Shown: one piece after another, positions 6,504-12,837 of the stretch
Position numbering within the stretch: position 1 is the stretch's first letter
How the letters are laid out: every line of letters begins with the position of its first letter
Source: Chloroflexi bacterium RBG_13_53_26
GTDB lineage: Bacteria; Chloroflexota; Dehalococcoidia; UBA2247; RBG-13-53-26
DNA length: 12,837 bases
NCBI GenBank assembly: GCA_001795035.1
Contig: MGMW01000073.1
Location: 1-12,837, forward strand
Direction of reading: 5' to 3'
Notes under the pieces: generated by a model
What the model saw: only the letters and a program-made list of their open reading frames with translations
Databases searched by the model: none
What the model was told of the DNA's origin: nothing
Made by a program: the position numbers and the translations under genes

Positions 6504-7841
6504 TTGAAGATAATCTACAGTGCCTCAGACGCCAGGGCCGGTTTACTGAAACGTTCCCCAGTGGAATTGCAGGAGACCTCCGCAGGGTTGAAACAGAGGA
6601 TAAAGGAGGTCTTTGGTAAGGAGTTGACGCTGCATGAGGTGGTGGGGCAGATCCTTGAGGAGGTGCGCAAAAAGGGGGACTCGGCACTCTTCGAGTATGG
6701 CAGGCGACTTGATGGGGTGGAACTGAATGAGCTAGAAGTGAAGCGAGAGGAGATTGCCCGGGCTCATGCCAGAGTGAGCCGAGAGCTTATCTCGGCACTG
6801 GAACTGGCAGCTCAGAGAATCAGGACTTTTCACCTCAACTGGAAGAATCGGAGCTGGATCGATTTCGGTGAGGGCGGTCTGGGGCAATGGGTGCGCCCGC
6901 TGGGCACAGTGGGCGTGTATGTGCCCGGAGGCAGGGCATCCTATCCTTCAACTGTGCTGATGACTGCCATCCCAGCTAAGGTGGCCGGTGTTAGAGAGGT
7001 CATAGTTGCCACTCCACCAGGGGAGGATGGGATCTCTCCCGAAACGTTGGTGGCTGCCGATATTGCCGAGGTGGATCGAGTTTTTCGGATCGGGGGAGCC
7101 CAAGCTATTGCGGCGATGGCCTTTGGGACCCAGTCTGTCCCCAAGGTGGACAAAATATGTGGGCCAGGGAACATCTTTGTGCAGTTGGCGAAGAGAATGG
7201 TATACGGGATGGTTGATATTGATGGCTTCTATGGACCGACTGAGACCATCATTGTGGCAGATGAGACTGCCGATCCAACCATTTGTGCTGCCGATCTTCT
7301 AGCTCAGGCAGAGCACGATGCGATGGCCTCTGCTATCTTGATCACCACTTCAACAAAGATGGCCTCAGCCGTTGATCGAGAGGTGGAAAGGCAGGTCGTC
7401 GAACTGGGTCGGAAGGAGATCATACTGGCTTCGCTGGAAAACAGAGGCGGCATAATAGTGGTTGCCGATCTGGAGGAAGCCGTGGAGCTGGTCAATGGGT
7501 ACGCACCGGAACACCTCTCACTGATGGTCAACGATGCCTGGTCCTGTGCCGAGAAGATCAGGAATGCCGGTGGAATTTTCATAGGTGAGGATGCACCGGA
7601 AGTTGTGGGTGATTATACTGCAGGGCCAAGCCATGTCATGCCCACGGGTGGTACTGCCTGTTTTGGCTCTCCTCTCACGGTGGAAGATTTTGTGAAGGTG
7701 ACCAGTGTCATAGCTGTAGATGGCAAAACCCTGGGGGCGATTGGCCCAGCGGCAGCAACGATTGCCAGTGCCGAAGGACTGGATGCTCATGCGCGAGCGG
7801 TGAATATGAGGTTGGCCAAGATTCAGAAGAGAAGGGTGTAG
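6504..7841 (+). CDS. hisD: Histidinol dehydrogenase (TTG start)
   Basis: HisD performs the last two steps of histidine synthesis, oxidising L-histidinol to L-histidine with two NAD+. From TTG 6504 the protein has 445 residues, normal for the family. Zinc ligands Q268 and H271 (QAEHD), D370 (VVGDYTAGPSH) and H429 (GLDAHA), and the catalytic pair E336-H337 (YAPEHL), are all present, as are GVYVPGGRASYPS (137-149), the GGAQAIAA segment (197-204) and CGPGN (219-223). The frame is open further upstream to 6414, but that part overlaps the MBL gene and is not HisD-like. TTG 6504 has AGAGGA (6492-6497) 6 bases before it and gives MKIIYSASDA, a typical HisD beginning. No other histidine gene is in the window. 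The RicT gene follows after 7 bases. Confidence 0.97.
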   Translation: MKIIYSASDARAGLLKRSPVELQETSAGLKQRIKEVFGKELTLHEVVGQILEEVRKKGDSALFEYGRRLDGVELNELEVKREEIARAHARVSRELISALELAAQRIRTFHLNWKNRSWIDFGEGGLGQWVRPLGTVGVYVPGGRASYPSTVLMTAIPAKVAGVREVIVATPPGEDGISPETLVAADIAEVDRVFRIGGAQAIAAMAFGTQSVPKVDKICGPGNIFVQLAKRMVYGMVDIDGFYGPTETIIVADETADPTICAADLLAQAEHDAMASAILITTSTKMASAVDREVERQVVELGRKEIILASLENRGGIIVVADLEEAVELVNGYAPEHLSLMVNDAWSCAEKIRNAGGIFIGEDAPEVVGDYTAGPSHVMPTGGTACFGSPLTVEDFVKVTSVIAVDGKTLGAIGPAAATIASAEGLDAHARAVNMRLAKIQKRRV

Positions 7842-7848
7842 ATAGGGT

Positions 7849-8721
7849 ATGGATATGGTAACTCCAATAGAAGAGTTAAGGAATGTGGTGGGGGTTCGTT
7901 TTCAACGGGCGGGGAAGGTCTATTACTTCGACCCTGTGGGAATCGAACTGGAGATCAATGACCACGTGGTTGTTGAGACTGGGCGAGGCCATGTGATGGG
8001 TAGGGTTGTCATTGCGCCGAAGCAGATCATAGCCAGTGAATTGACTGATCCACTGAAGCCAGTGGTGCGCAAGGTGACTCCCGAAGATATGGGGCAAGTG
8101 CAGGAAGCACGGCAGAAGGAGCAGGAGGCTCTTGCCGAGTGTGCCGAGCTGGCACGTAAGCTCAATCTGCCCATCAAACTCAGAGGCGCTGAAAGTAACC
8201 TGAATTCGAACTATGTTACTGTCTTTTTTAGCGCGGAAGGAAGAGTTGATTTTCGTCAACTGGTCAGAGAACTGGCGGCCGTTTTGAAGGTGCGTGTGGA
8301 GCTTCACCAGGTGGGGCCGAGGGATGAGACCAAATTGCTAGGGGGCATTGGTCGCTGTGGGTATCCCTTGTGCTGTGCCAGCTTTCTGACTGAATTCAAA
8401 CCTTTGTCTATCAAGATGGCCAAGGAGCAGTCTCTTTCGCTTGAGCCGACAAAAATATCCGGTATGTGCGGTCGGCTGCTTTGTTGTCTTGGCTACGAGG
8501 CTGAACACTACCGGTTGATGAAGGAAAAACTACCTCCCATAGGTGGGCATGTGACAACACCCATGGGTGAAGGAGTGGTCACCGGGATAAATGTACTCAA
8601 GGAGACAGCGAGTGTGCAGCTTGAAAGTCAGGCAGTTGTCGAGGTTGCTGCTGCTGAAGTCACGCTATTAGATTCTGGAGAGGGGCCCAAAAAGAAGAGT
8701 CAGAAACCACGCAGAACCTAG
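7849..8721 (+). CDS. ricT: PSP1-domain protein, RicT (YaaT) homologue
   Basis: In Bacillus subtilis RicT forms the RicA-RicF-RicT complex, which carries Fe-S clusters and steers RNase Y-dependent mRNA maturation. This 290-residue protein has the PSP1 core: NVVGVRFQRAGKVYYFDP (12-29), GHVMGRVVIAP (47-57), KLNLPIKLRGAESNLN (104-119) and the paired cysteine motifs GRCGYPLCCASF (168-179) and GMCGRLLCC (205-213). Cysteines 170, 175, 176, 207, 212 and 213 are the expected cluster ligand set. The C-terminus ends in a basic tail. ATG 7849 is 7 bases after the hisD stop. ATG 7855 is an equally good start, because AGATAGGG (7840-7847) lies 7 bases before it. In Firmicutes ricT usually sits near holB and tmk; here it follows hisD. 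No RicA or RicF is visible in the window. Confidence 0.93.
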   Translation: MDMVTPIEELRNVVGVRFQRAGKVYYFDPVGIELEINDHVVVETGRGHVMGRVVIAPKQIIASELTDPLKPVVRKVTPEDMGQVQEARQKEQEALAECAELARKLNLPIKLRGAESNLNSNYVTVFFSAEGRVDFRQLVRELAAVLKVRVELHQVGPRDETKLLGGIGRCGYPLCCASFLTEFKPLSIKMAKEQSLSLEPTKISGMCGRLLCCLGYEAEHYRLMKEKLPPIGGHVTTPMGEGVVTGINVLKETASVQLESQAVVEVAAAEVTLLDSGEGPKKKSQKPRRT

Positions 8722-9254
8722 CCTGCCTGTATGATGAACTTCTGCCAGTCATCATGCCTGTTGAGATATTGATAGGGGACGGAGAAGGCTGACGGTGGGG
8801 GAGGGAGAGGGCGCCGATTCAGTTTCATGCCGGCTTCTGCCGGTGTTCGTCCTGCTTTGCGAAGGTTACAGGGGAAACAACAGCTAACGATGTTCTCCCA
8901 ATCATGGGTACCACCACGGCTGCGCGGAATGACGTGGTCCAGGGTCAAGTCTCTGCCTTCGCGACCACAGTATTGACAGGTATGTCTATCGCGGTTGAAG
9001 ATTTCGAAGCGCGTGAGCCTCTTCTGCAGACGAGGGCGCCTAATGAGCTGTGTTAGACGAACTACCGAGGGTATAGGTAGAGAGATATTTGTGGCGTGTA
9101 TCTCACCGCGGCCGTTTTCCAACACCTCTGCCTTACCTCGAAGTATGAGAACCATTGCCCGTCGCACCCGGCAGATGTTGAGAGGCTCATAGTTCTGGTT
9201 CAGCACAAGAACCGGGCTATCTATGGCGCTCACGCATGCTTCCTCGCTGGCCAC
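8718..9254 (-). CDS. HNH endonuclease family protein
   Basis: This 178-residue protein reads leftwards. It begins with a conserved non-catalytic part, SPVLVLNQNYEPLNICRVRR (13-32), and ends with the HNH domain: zinc-binding CQYC (93-96), the DH pair at 106-107 in LTLDHVIPRSRGG, N121 (WEN), and the second cysteine pair C126/C129 followed by N130 and RKAGRTPAEAGM. This family is widespread as a single chromosomal gene in Chloroflexi, cyanobacteria and actinobacteria; it is predicted to be a metal-dependent nuclease of unknown purpose. The start is GTG 9254, with AGAGGGG upstream and an in-frame stop codon just beyond it. The gene runs head-on into ricT and their stop codons overlap. It is the only minus-strand gene here. 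Confidence 0.92.
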   Translation of the reverse strand: MASEEACVSAIDSPVLVLNQNYEPLNICRVRRAMVLILRGKAEVLENGRGEIHATNISLPIPSVVRLTQLIRRPRLQKRLTRFEIFNRDRHTCQYCGREGRDLTLDHVIPRSRGGTHDWENIVSCCFPCNLRKAGRTPAEAGMKLNRRPLPPPPSAFSVPYQYLNRHDDWQKFIIQAG

Positions 9255-9357
9255 ATTTCAGACACCCCTCTGGAACCTCGCGGCAGAGCCAGTGTTCTTG
9301 CTATGGGAGAGGGCCTTTTCCCTCTGTGCTTGCGGGACCTACCGCGAAATTTGATCC

Positions 9358-9386
9358 ATTGTACTGGAAGAGACATTTCACTGCAA
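9358..9386 (-). promoter_or_regulatory. Candidate promoter for the HNH gene
   Basis: Read on the minus strand, TTGCAG (forward 9386-9381, 3 of 6 matches) is followed after exactly 17 bases by TACAAT (forward 9363-9358, 5 of 6 matches). The leader to the GTG start at 9254 would be about 97 bases and would include the 9308-9325 hairpin. Confidence 0.4.
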
Positions 9387-9406
9387 CAACGTAGCGTACG
9401 TTGGTG

Positions 9407-9436
9407 TTGAATACTCGATGCATGGTGCGGTAAGAT
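9407..9436 (+). promoter_or_regulatory. Candidate promoter for the Ca2+-ATPase gene
   Basis: TTGAAT (9407-9412, 4 of 6 matches) and TAAGAT (9431-9436, 4 of 6 matches) are 18 bases apart. Transcription would begin near 9443, giving a leader of about 150 bases that contains the possible leader peptide. The match is modest, so this is only a candidate. Confidence 0.3.
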
Positions 9437-9542
9437 TATGCGCTGTGGCAATTCGAAAGCCGCCTGGAGGCAATCATCTCGTATTCATTGGACCTTGTTT
9501 CTGGCCTTCCTTCGCTGGTTCCGAAAGCTTGAAGGAGCAAAG

Positions 9543-9593
9543 TTGGGATTGCTGTCTGTGAAGCATCTATTGCCGTGGGAAGTGTGGACCTGA
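9543..9593 (+). CDS. Possible 16-codon leader peptide upstream of the Ca2+-ATPase
   Basis: A TTG at 9543, preceded at 5 bases by AAGGAG (9532-9537), opens a frame encoding MGLLSVKHLLPWEVWT and stopping at TGA 9591-9593. The ATPase starts at TTG 9595, in another frame and with no good Shine-Dalgarno of its own. The best ribosome-binding site in this leader thus serves the small frame, which ends almost on the ATPase start. This is the layout expected for translational coupling. The peptide resembles nothing I recognise, and the frame could be chance. Confidence 0.3.
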   Translation: MGLLSVKHLLPWEVWT

Positions 9594-9594
9594 T

Positions 9595-12372
9595 TTGGAA
9601 CAGTTGAACTGGCACAATCTGAAAACAACGGAAGCCCTGGAGATTCTGGGCTCTAGCCTGGCTGGATTGAGCCATATAGAAGTTGAACAGCGGCTGATAC
9701 GATACGGCCGCAATGAATTCCGGCGTGAGAAGCGGATTCCGGCATGGCTGATGTTCCTGGGGCAATTCAGGAGCGTTCTTATCATCATCCTGCTCATGGC
9801 TGCGGCTATCTCAGCCGTACTGGCGGCGATTGGGGACGATAACAACATCTGGGACCCGATCATAATTGTGGTTGTGGTCATCGTTTCTGTGGTCCTCGGC
9901 TTTGTTCAGGAGTACCGGGCCGAGCGGGCGCTGCAGGCTTTGAAGGAGATGATGTCACCGACGTCTGCGGTGATTCGAGAGGGCGAAGAAGTGGTGGTGC
10001 CATCCCGTGACCTGGTGCCTGGAGATATCGTGGTTCTGAGGACGGGCGATCGGGTGGCTGCCGACGCGCTATTGCTTGAGGTCACCGGTCTCAAGATGGA
10101 CGAGTCAGCGCTGACCGGCGAGTCTGTGACATCTGACAAGGGACTGCCCCCTGTCCCAGTGGATGCGGCGCTTGGCGACAGGAAGAACATGGTCTACGCT
10201 GGAACCAGCGTAGCTTATGGCAAAGGCAAGGCTGTGGTGACAGCCACAGGGATGGCCACAGAATTTGGCAAGATTGCCGGGATGCTTCAGGGTGTGGAAG
10301 AAGCCCGGACCCCACTTCAGGTAAGCCTGGATCGCTTTGGCAAGCTGATGGCGATATCCTTGCTGGCTGTCTCTGCCCTGGTGGTAGTTCTGGTACTTGT
10401 GCGGCTGAAACTGGGAGTCCTGGAGATGCTTATCTGGGGGGTGAGTCTGGCAGTAGTGGTGGTGCCGGAGTCACTGCCTGTCATTGTGACGGTGACGCTG
10501 GCCTTTGGGGTATACCGCATGGCCCAGAAACACGCCCTGGTTCGGAAGCTACATGCTGTGGAGACGCTGGGTTGCACCACTTTCATCTGCTCTGACAAGA
10601 CAGGCACTCTGACCCAGAACCAGATGACGGTGAGGAAGCTCTACACAGATGGACGGGTAATTGATGTGAGCGGGACAGGCTATGAGCCCAAAGGCGAGTT
10701 CCGAAGGAATGGGGATATCATTGTGCCGAGTGAGGCGTCCTCATTGCAGAAGCTGCTTCAGATAAGTGCCCTGTGCAATGATGCTAGCCTGGTATCAACC
10801 GACGGTACCTGGAGCATAAGAGGCGATCCTACGGAGGGGGCATTGATCGTGTTGGCTGCTAAGGCGGCTTTGGACAGAGCTTCTCTAGCAGAATCCTTCC
10901 CGAGGGTGGCTGAAATACCTTTCTCGTCTGAGAGAAAGATGATGACCACTGTCCATCAAACCCCTGATGGCGGGCTGGCTTTCTCCAAAGGCGCTCTTGA
11001 GGTGGTACTAGAGGCTTGCGATCGTATCTGTTCAGAGGGCCATGAAAGGATGCTGCCGGCAGAAGAAAAAAGGGGGTTGCTGGAGATAAACAGCCAAATG
11101 GCAGATGATGGCCTGCGGGTCCTGGGGATGGCCTACAAGCCAGTGGTGGATTCGCGGGCTCCTGAAGAGGTGGAAAGGGGTATGGTTTTTGTGGGTCTGG
11201 TGGCTATGATCGATCCTCCCAGGGAGGAGGCGAAGCAGGCCATTCAAATGTGTCAGAGAGCCGGCATGAAGGCGGTGATGATAACCGGTGACCACAGGGC
11301 TACAGCGGCGTCCATTGCCAGGGAGCTGGGCTTGTTGCAGGAAGGGTTGGTGGTGGGTGGTGCTGAGTTGGAAGAAATGACTGACCAGCAATTGGAGGCC
11401 GTTGTCGAGAAGATAGAGGTATATGCTCGTGTGTCTCCTGTGCACAAGCTGCGGGTAGTGGAAGCCCTGCAGAAGAGGGGGCACGTAGTGGCAATGACGG
11501 GCGATGGCGTGAACGATGCTCCGGCTTTGAAGAGAGCAGACATCGGAGTGGCAATGGGCGTGACGGGGACAGATGTATCAAAGGAAGCAGCACATATGGT
11601 GCTCACGGATGATAATTTCGCGTCGATCGTGGCGGCAGTGAAAGAGGGTCGGGGCATCTTCGGTAACATAAAGAAGAGCATAATGTACCTGCTTTCCTGC
11701 CACATCGGGGAGCTGGTTCTGATGGTAGTGGCGGTGGCCGTCGGTACACCGCTGCCTCTGGTGGCGGTGCAGCTTCTGTTTGTGAATATTGCCACAGACG
11801 GTCCTCCGGCGCTGGCCCTGGCTTTCGATCCGCCAGACAGGGATATAATGGAGCGCCCACCGCGCGACCGCAGGAAGGGCATTTTCACCTGGCCGGTAAC
11901 CAGGTTGATAGTATTGATAGCTATCTTAACGGGGGTAGCTACGTTTGGTGTGTTCTACTGGGCGCTACATTACTCAGGCAGAACTGCTGATGAGGCCATA
12001 ATCTATGCCCAAGCGATGTGTTTTGTTACCCTGGTGGTGATAGAGAAATTCACTGCTCTAAGCTGCCGTTCGGAGAGGGATTCTGTATTCAAGGTTGGCC
12101 TCTTAAGCAATAAGTGGCTGCTACTGGCAATCCTTGGCACTATAGCATTGAGCCTGCCGCTGATCTATGTGCCGTCTCTGCAAAGCTATTTCCACACCTT
12201 CAGTCTGAGTATGGCTGACTGGGGAATAGTGATCCTGGCCAGTTGCACGCTGTTTGTTGCGGTGGAGATGGTCAAGCTTTTCTGGCGCTGGCGGGGGAAG
12301 CGCTTTTCCGGGCTGAATGAGTGCCAGCCGCTACGGGGTGTTGAGGGCGGTACGGACAAAGCGGCTGCTTAG
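9595..12372 (+). CDS. P2A-type Ca2+-transporting P-type ATPase
   Basis: This 925-residue membrane pump of the SERCA/PMR1 class exports Ca2+ by ATP hydrolysis. The N-terminal cation-ATPase domain (5-75) precedes M1-M2. The actuator has TGES (174-177). M4 carries PESLP (291-295), where most relatives have PEGLP. The phosphorylated aspartate is D334 in DKTGTLT, the nucleotide site includes FSKGA (463-467), and the hinge is MTGDGVNDAP (634-643). Calcium ligands by alignment to SERCA are E292 (M4), E706 (M5), N731, T734 and D735 (M6) and E817 (M8). The SERCA asparagine N768 is replaced by H703. FDPPDRDIMERPPR (744-757) after M6 is the classic Ca2+-ATPase signature. M7-M10 follow, then a short basic tail. 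TTG 9595 is the only start that fits: the frame is closed by TGA at 9559, and the protein is complete from here. Confidence 0.93.
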   Translation: MEQLNWHNLKTTEALEILGSSLAGLSHIEVEQRLIRYGRNEFRREKRIPAWLMFLGQFRSVLIIILLMAAAISAVLAAIGDDNNIWDPIIIVVVVIVSVVLGFVQEYRAERALQALKEMMSPTSAVIREGEEVVVPSRDLVPGDIVVLRTGDRVAADALLLEVTGLKMDESALTGESVTSDKGLPPVPVDAALGDRKNMVYAGTSVAYGKGKAVVTATGMATEFGKIAGMLQGVEEARTPLQVSLDRFGKLMAISLLAVSALVVVLVLVRLKLGVLEMLIWGVSLAVVVVPESLPVIVTVTLAFGVYRMAQKHALVRKLHAVETLGCTTFICSDKTGTLTQNQMTVRKLYTDGRVIDVSGTGYEPKGEFRRNGDIIVPSEASSLQKLLQISALCNDASLVSTDGTWSIRGDPTEGALIVLAAKAALDRASLAESFPRVAEIPFSSERKMMTTVHQTPDGGLAFSKGALEVVLEACDRICSEGHERMLPAEEKRGLLEINSQMADDGLRVLGMAYKPVVDSRAPEEVERGMVFVGLVAMIDPPREEAKQAIQMCQRAGMKAVMITGDHRATAASIARELGLLQEGLVVGGAELEEMTDQQLEAVVEKIEVYARVSPVHKLRVVEALQKRGHVVAMTGDGVNDAPALKRADIGVAMGVTGTDVSKEAAHMVLTDDNFASIVAAVKEGRGIFGNIKKSIMYLLSCHIGELVLMVVAVAVGTPLPLVAVQLLFVNIATDGPPALALAFDPPDRDIMERPPRDRRKGIFTWPVTRLIVLIAILTGVATFGVFYWALHYSGRTADEAIIYAQAMCFVTLVVIEKFTALSCRSERDSVFKVGLLSNKWLLLAILGTIALSLPLIYVPSLQSYFHTFSLSMADWGIVILASCTLFVAVEMVKLFWRWRGKRFSGLNECQPLRGVEGGTDKAAA

Positions 12373-12481
12373 TGCTGCCCGTGACTGCGTATCGAGGGTA
12401 TCATCGACTGGTGAGGACTGTGTGGCTGAGGACAGACGTCCGGAGGTGTGGGGGGTGAGTGATAGCGGAGGGGGTTAATTC

Positions 12482-12837
12482 ATGAGCAGACTGGTCATCG
12501 CTGCGGTGCAAATGCAGGCCGGGATCGACAAGGAGCAAAACCTGTCAATGGCTGAGAGGCTGGTGGATGAAGCTGTTGAAAAAGGTGCCAGGATGATCGC
12601 CCTGCCGGAGCATTTCAGCTTTGGGGGTACCCTCCGGTCTCAGCGGGAAAACGCCGAGCCGATCCCTGGGCCTACAGTGGATAGGCTGCGTAAGAAGGCC
12701 AGCGCAGCCCGTGTCTATGTTGTGGGTGGGAGTCTGGCAGAACGCTGTGAAGAAACAGGAAGGGTTTTCAATACCAGTGTGCTGATCGATCCCAGGGGTG
12801 ACATCACGGCCACATACAGGAAGATTCATCTGTTCGA
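12482..12837 (+). CDS. Nitrilase superfamily (carbon-nitrogen hydrolase), N-terminal part, runs off the window
   Basis: The frame starts at ATG 12482 and is still open at the right edge, giving 118 residues of a protein usually about 260-300 long. It has the nitrilase-fold N-terminus VIAAVQMQAG (5-14), the catalytic glutamate E43 in IALPEHFSF, and the catalytic lysine K114 in TYRKIHLF. The catalytic cysteine lies beyond the window. Enzymes of this superfamily hydrolyse amides, ureas or nitriles. The HFSFGG and GGSLAER parts look like the omega-amidase/carbamoylase-type branches, but the substrate cannot be decided from this fragment. A very strong Shine-Dalgarno, GGAGGGGG (12467-12474), is 7 bases upstream. 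The 109-base gap after the ATPase shows no clear promoter or terminator, so read-through from the ATPase is possible. Confidence 0.9.
   Translation, partial: MSRLVIAAVQMQAGIDKEQNLSMAERLVDEAVEKGARMIALPEHFSFGGTLRSQRENAEPIPGPTVDRLRKKASAARVYVVGGSLAERCEETGRVFNTSVLIDPRGDITATYRKIHLF

Larger units (their letters stand above)
9255..9594. other. Divergent intergenic region between the HNH and Ca2+-ATPase genes
   Basis: This 340-base stretch holds no convincing gene of normal size. I see a candidate promoter for each direction, a short perfect hairpin (AGAGGG 9308-9313 paired with CCCTCT 9320-9325), an imperfect stem (CCTTCGCT 9509-9516 with AGC 9526-9528 and GAAGG 9531-9535, with a two-base bulge), and a possible 16-codon leader peptide ending one base before the ATPase start. 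It also contains CGATGCATGGTGCG (9416-9429), which closely matches a sequence upstream of the DegV gene. Confidence 0.6.

Noticed and set aside
9255..9594. Possible tRNA or riboswitch in the divergent intergenic region
   Set aside because: A GGTTC-like string is present, but no cloverleaf arms or CCA-type end can be paired, and no known riboswitch core is recognisable.
11253..11888. 211-codon open frame on the minus strand opposite the Ca2+-ATPase
   Set aside because: It is antisense to the hinge and M5-M6 region of a clear P-type ATPase; the composition is that of a shadow.
12372..12458. 28-codon GTG frame directly after the ATPase stop
   Set aside because: It has no Shine-Dalgarno, no recognisable sequence, and stops before the nitrilase SD; probably chance.

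Overview
The window reads as ordinary chromosomal DNA from a bacterium that is probably a member of the Chloroflexota, most likely Dehalococcoidia-like. This is inferred from the gene mix (PadR/HAAS pair, DUF362 protein, RicT, cyanobacterial/Chloroflexi-style HNH protein), the balanced base composition and the frequent TTG/GTG starts. No marker gene fixes the taxonomy. There is no rRNA, tRNA, CRISPR array, insertion sequence or phage gene.

Layout. At the left edge is the 3' end of a DUF362-type (4Fe-4S-linked) protein. A DegV-family lipid-binding protein (456-1313) follows behind its own sigma-70-like promoter. Next comes a promoter and a PadR regulator (1524-1865), a HAAS-type multi-pass membrane protein (1880-2845) and a divergent PlsY-like membrane protein (2885-3586) that lacks the hallmark acyltransferase residues. 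A near-consensus promoter, placed so that its transcript would start about two bases before the ATG, then drives a P-loop kinase (3682-4269). That gene heads a tight co-directional row: M17 leucyl aminopeptidase (about 4280-5806), metallo-beta-lactamase-fold hydrolase (5837-6484), histidinol dehydrogenase HisD (6504-7841) and RicT/PSP1 (7849-8721).

The row ends head-on against an HNH endonuclease on the minus strand (8718-9254). Their two stop codons share one CTAG. A 340-base divergent intergenic region (9255-9594) carries candidate promoters for both directions and a possible 16-codon leader peptide. A P2A-type Ca2+-transporting ATPase (9595-12372) and the N-terminal part of a nitrilase-superfamily amidohydrolase (12482-edge) complete the window.

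Working together: the PadR, HAAS and PlsY-like genes look like a small envelope-associated regulatory unit. The kinase-to-RicT row mixes housekeeping functions (peptide turnover, histidine synthesis, RNA-processing control) that probably share transcription rather than a pathway. I found no clear new defence or metabolic system. The points most worth a second look concern gene expression (leaderless start, SD inside the aminopeptidase reading frame, leader peptide, shared stop codons) and the divergent PlsY-like protein.
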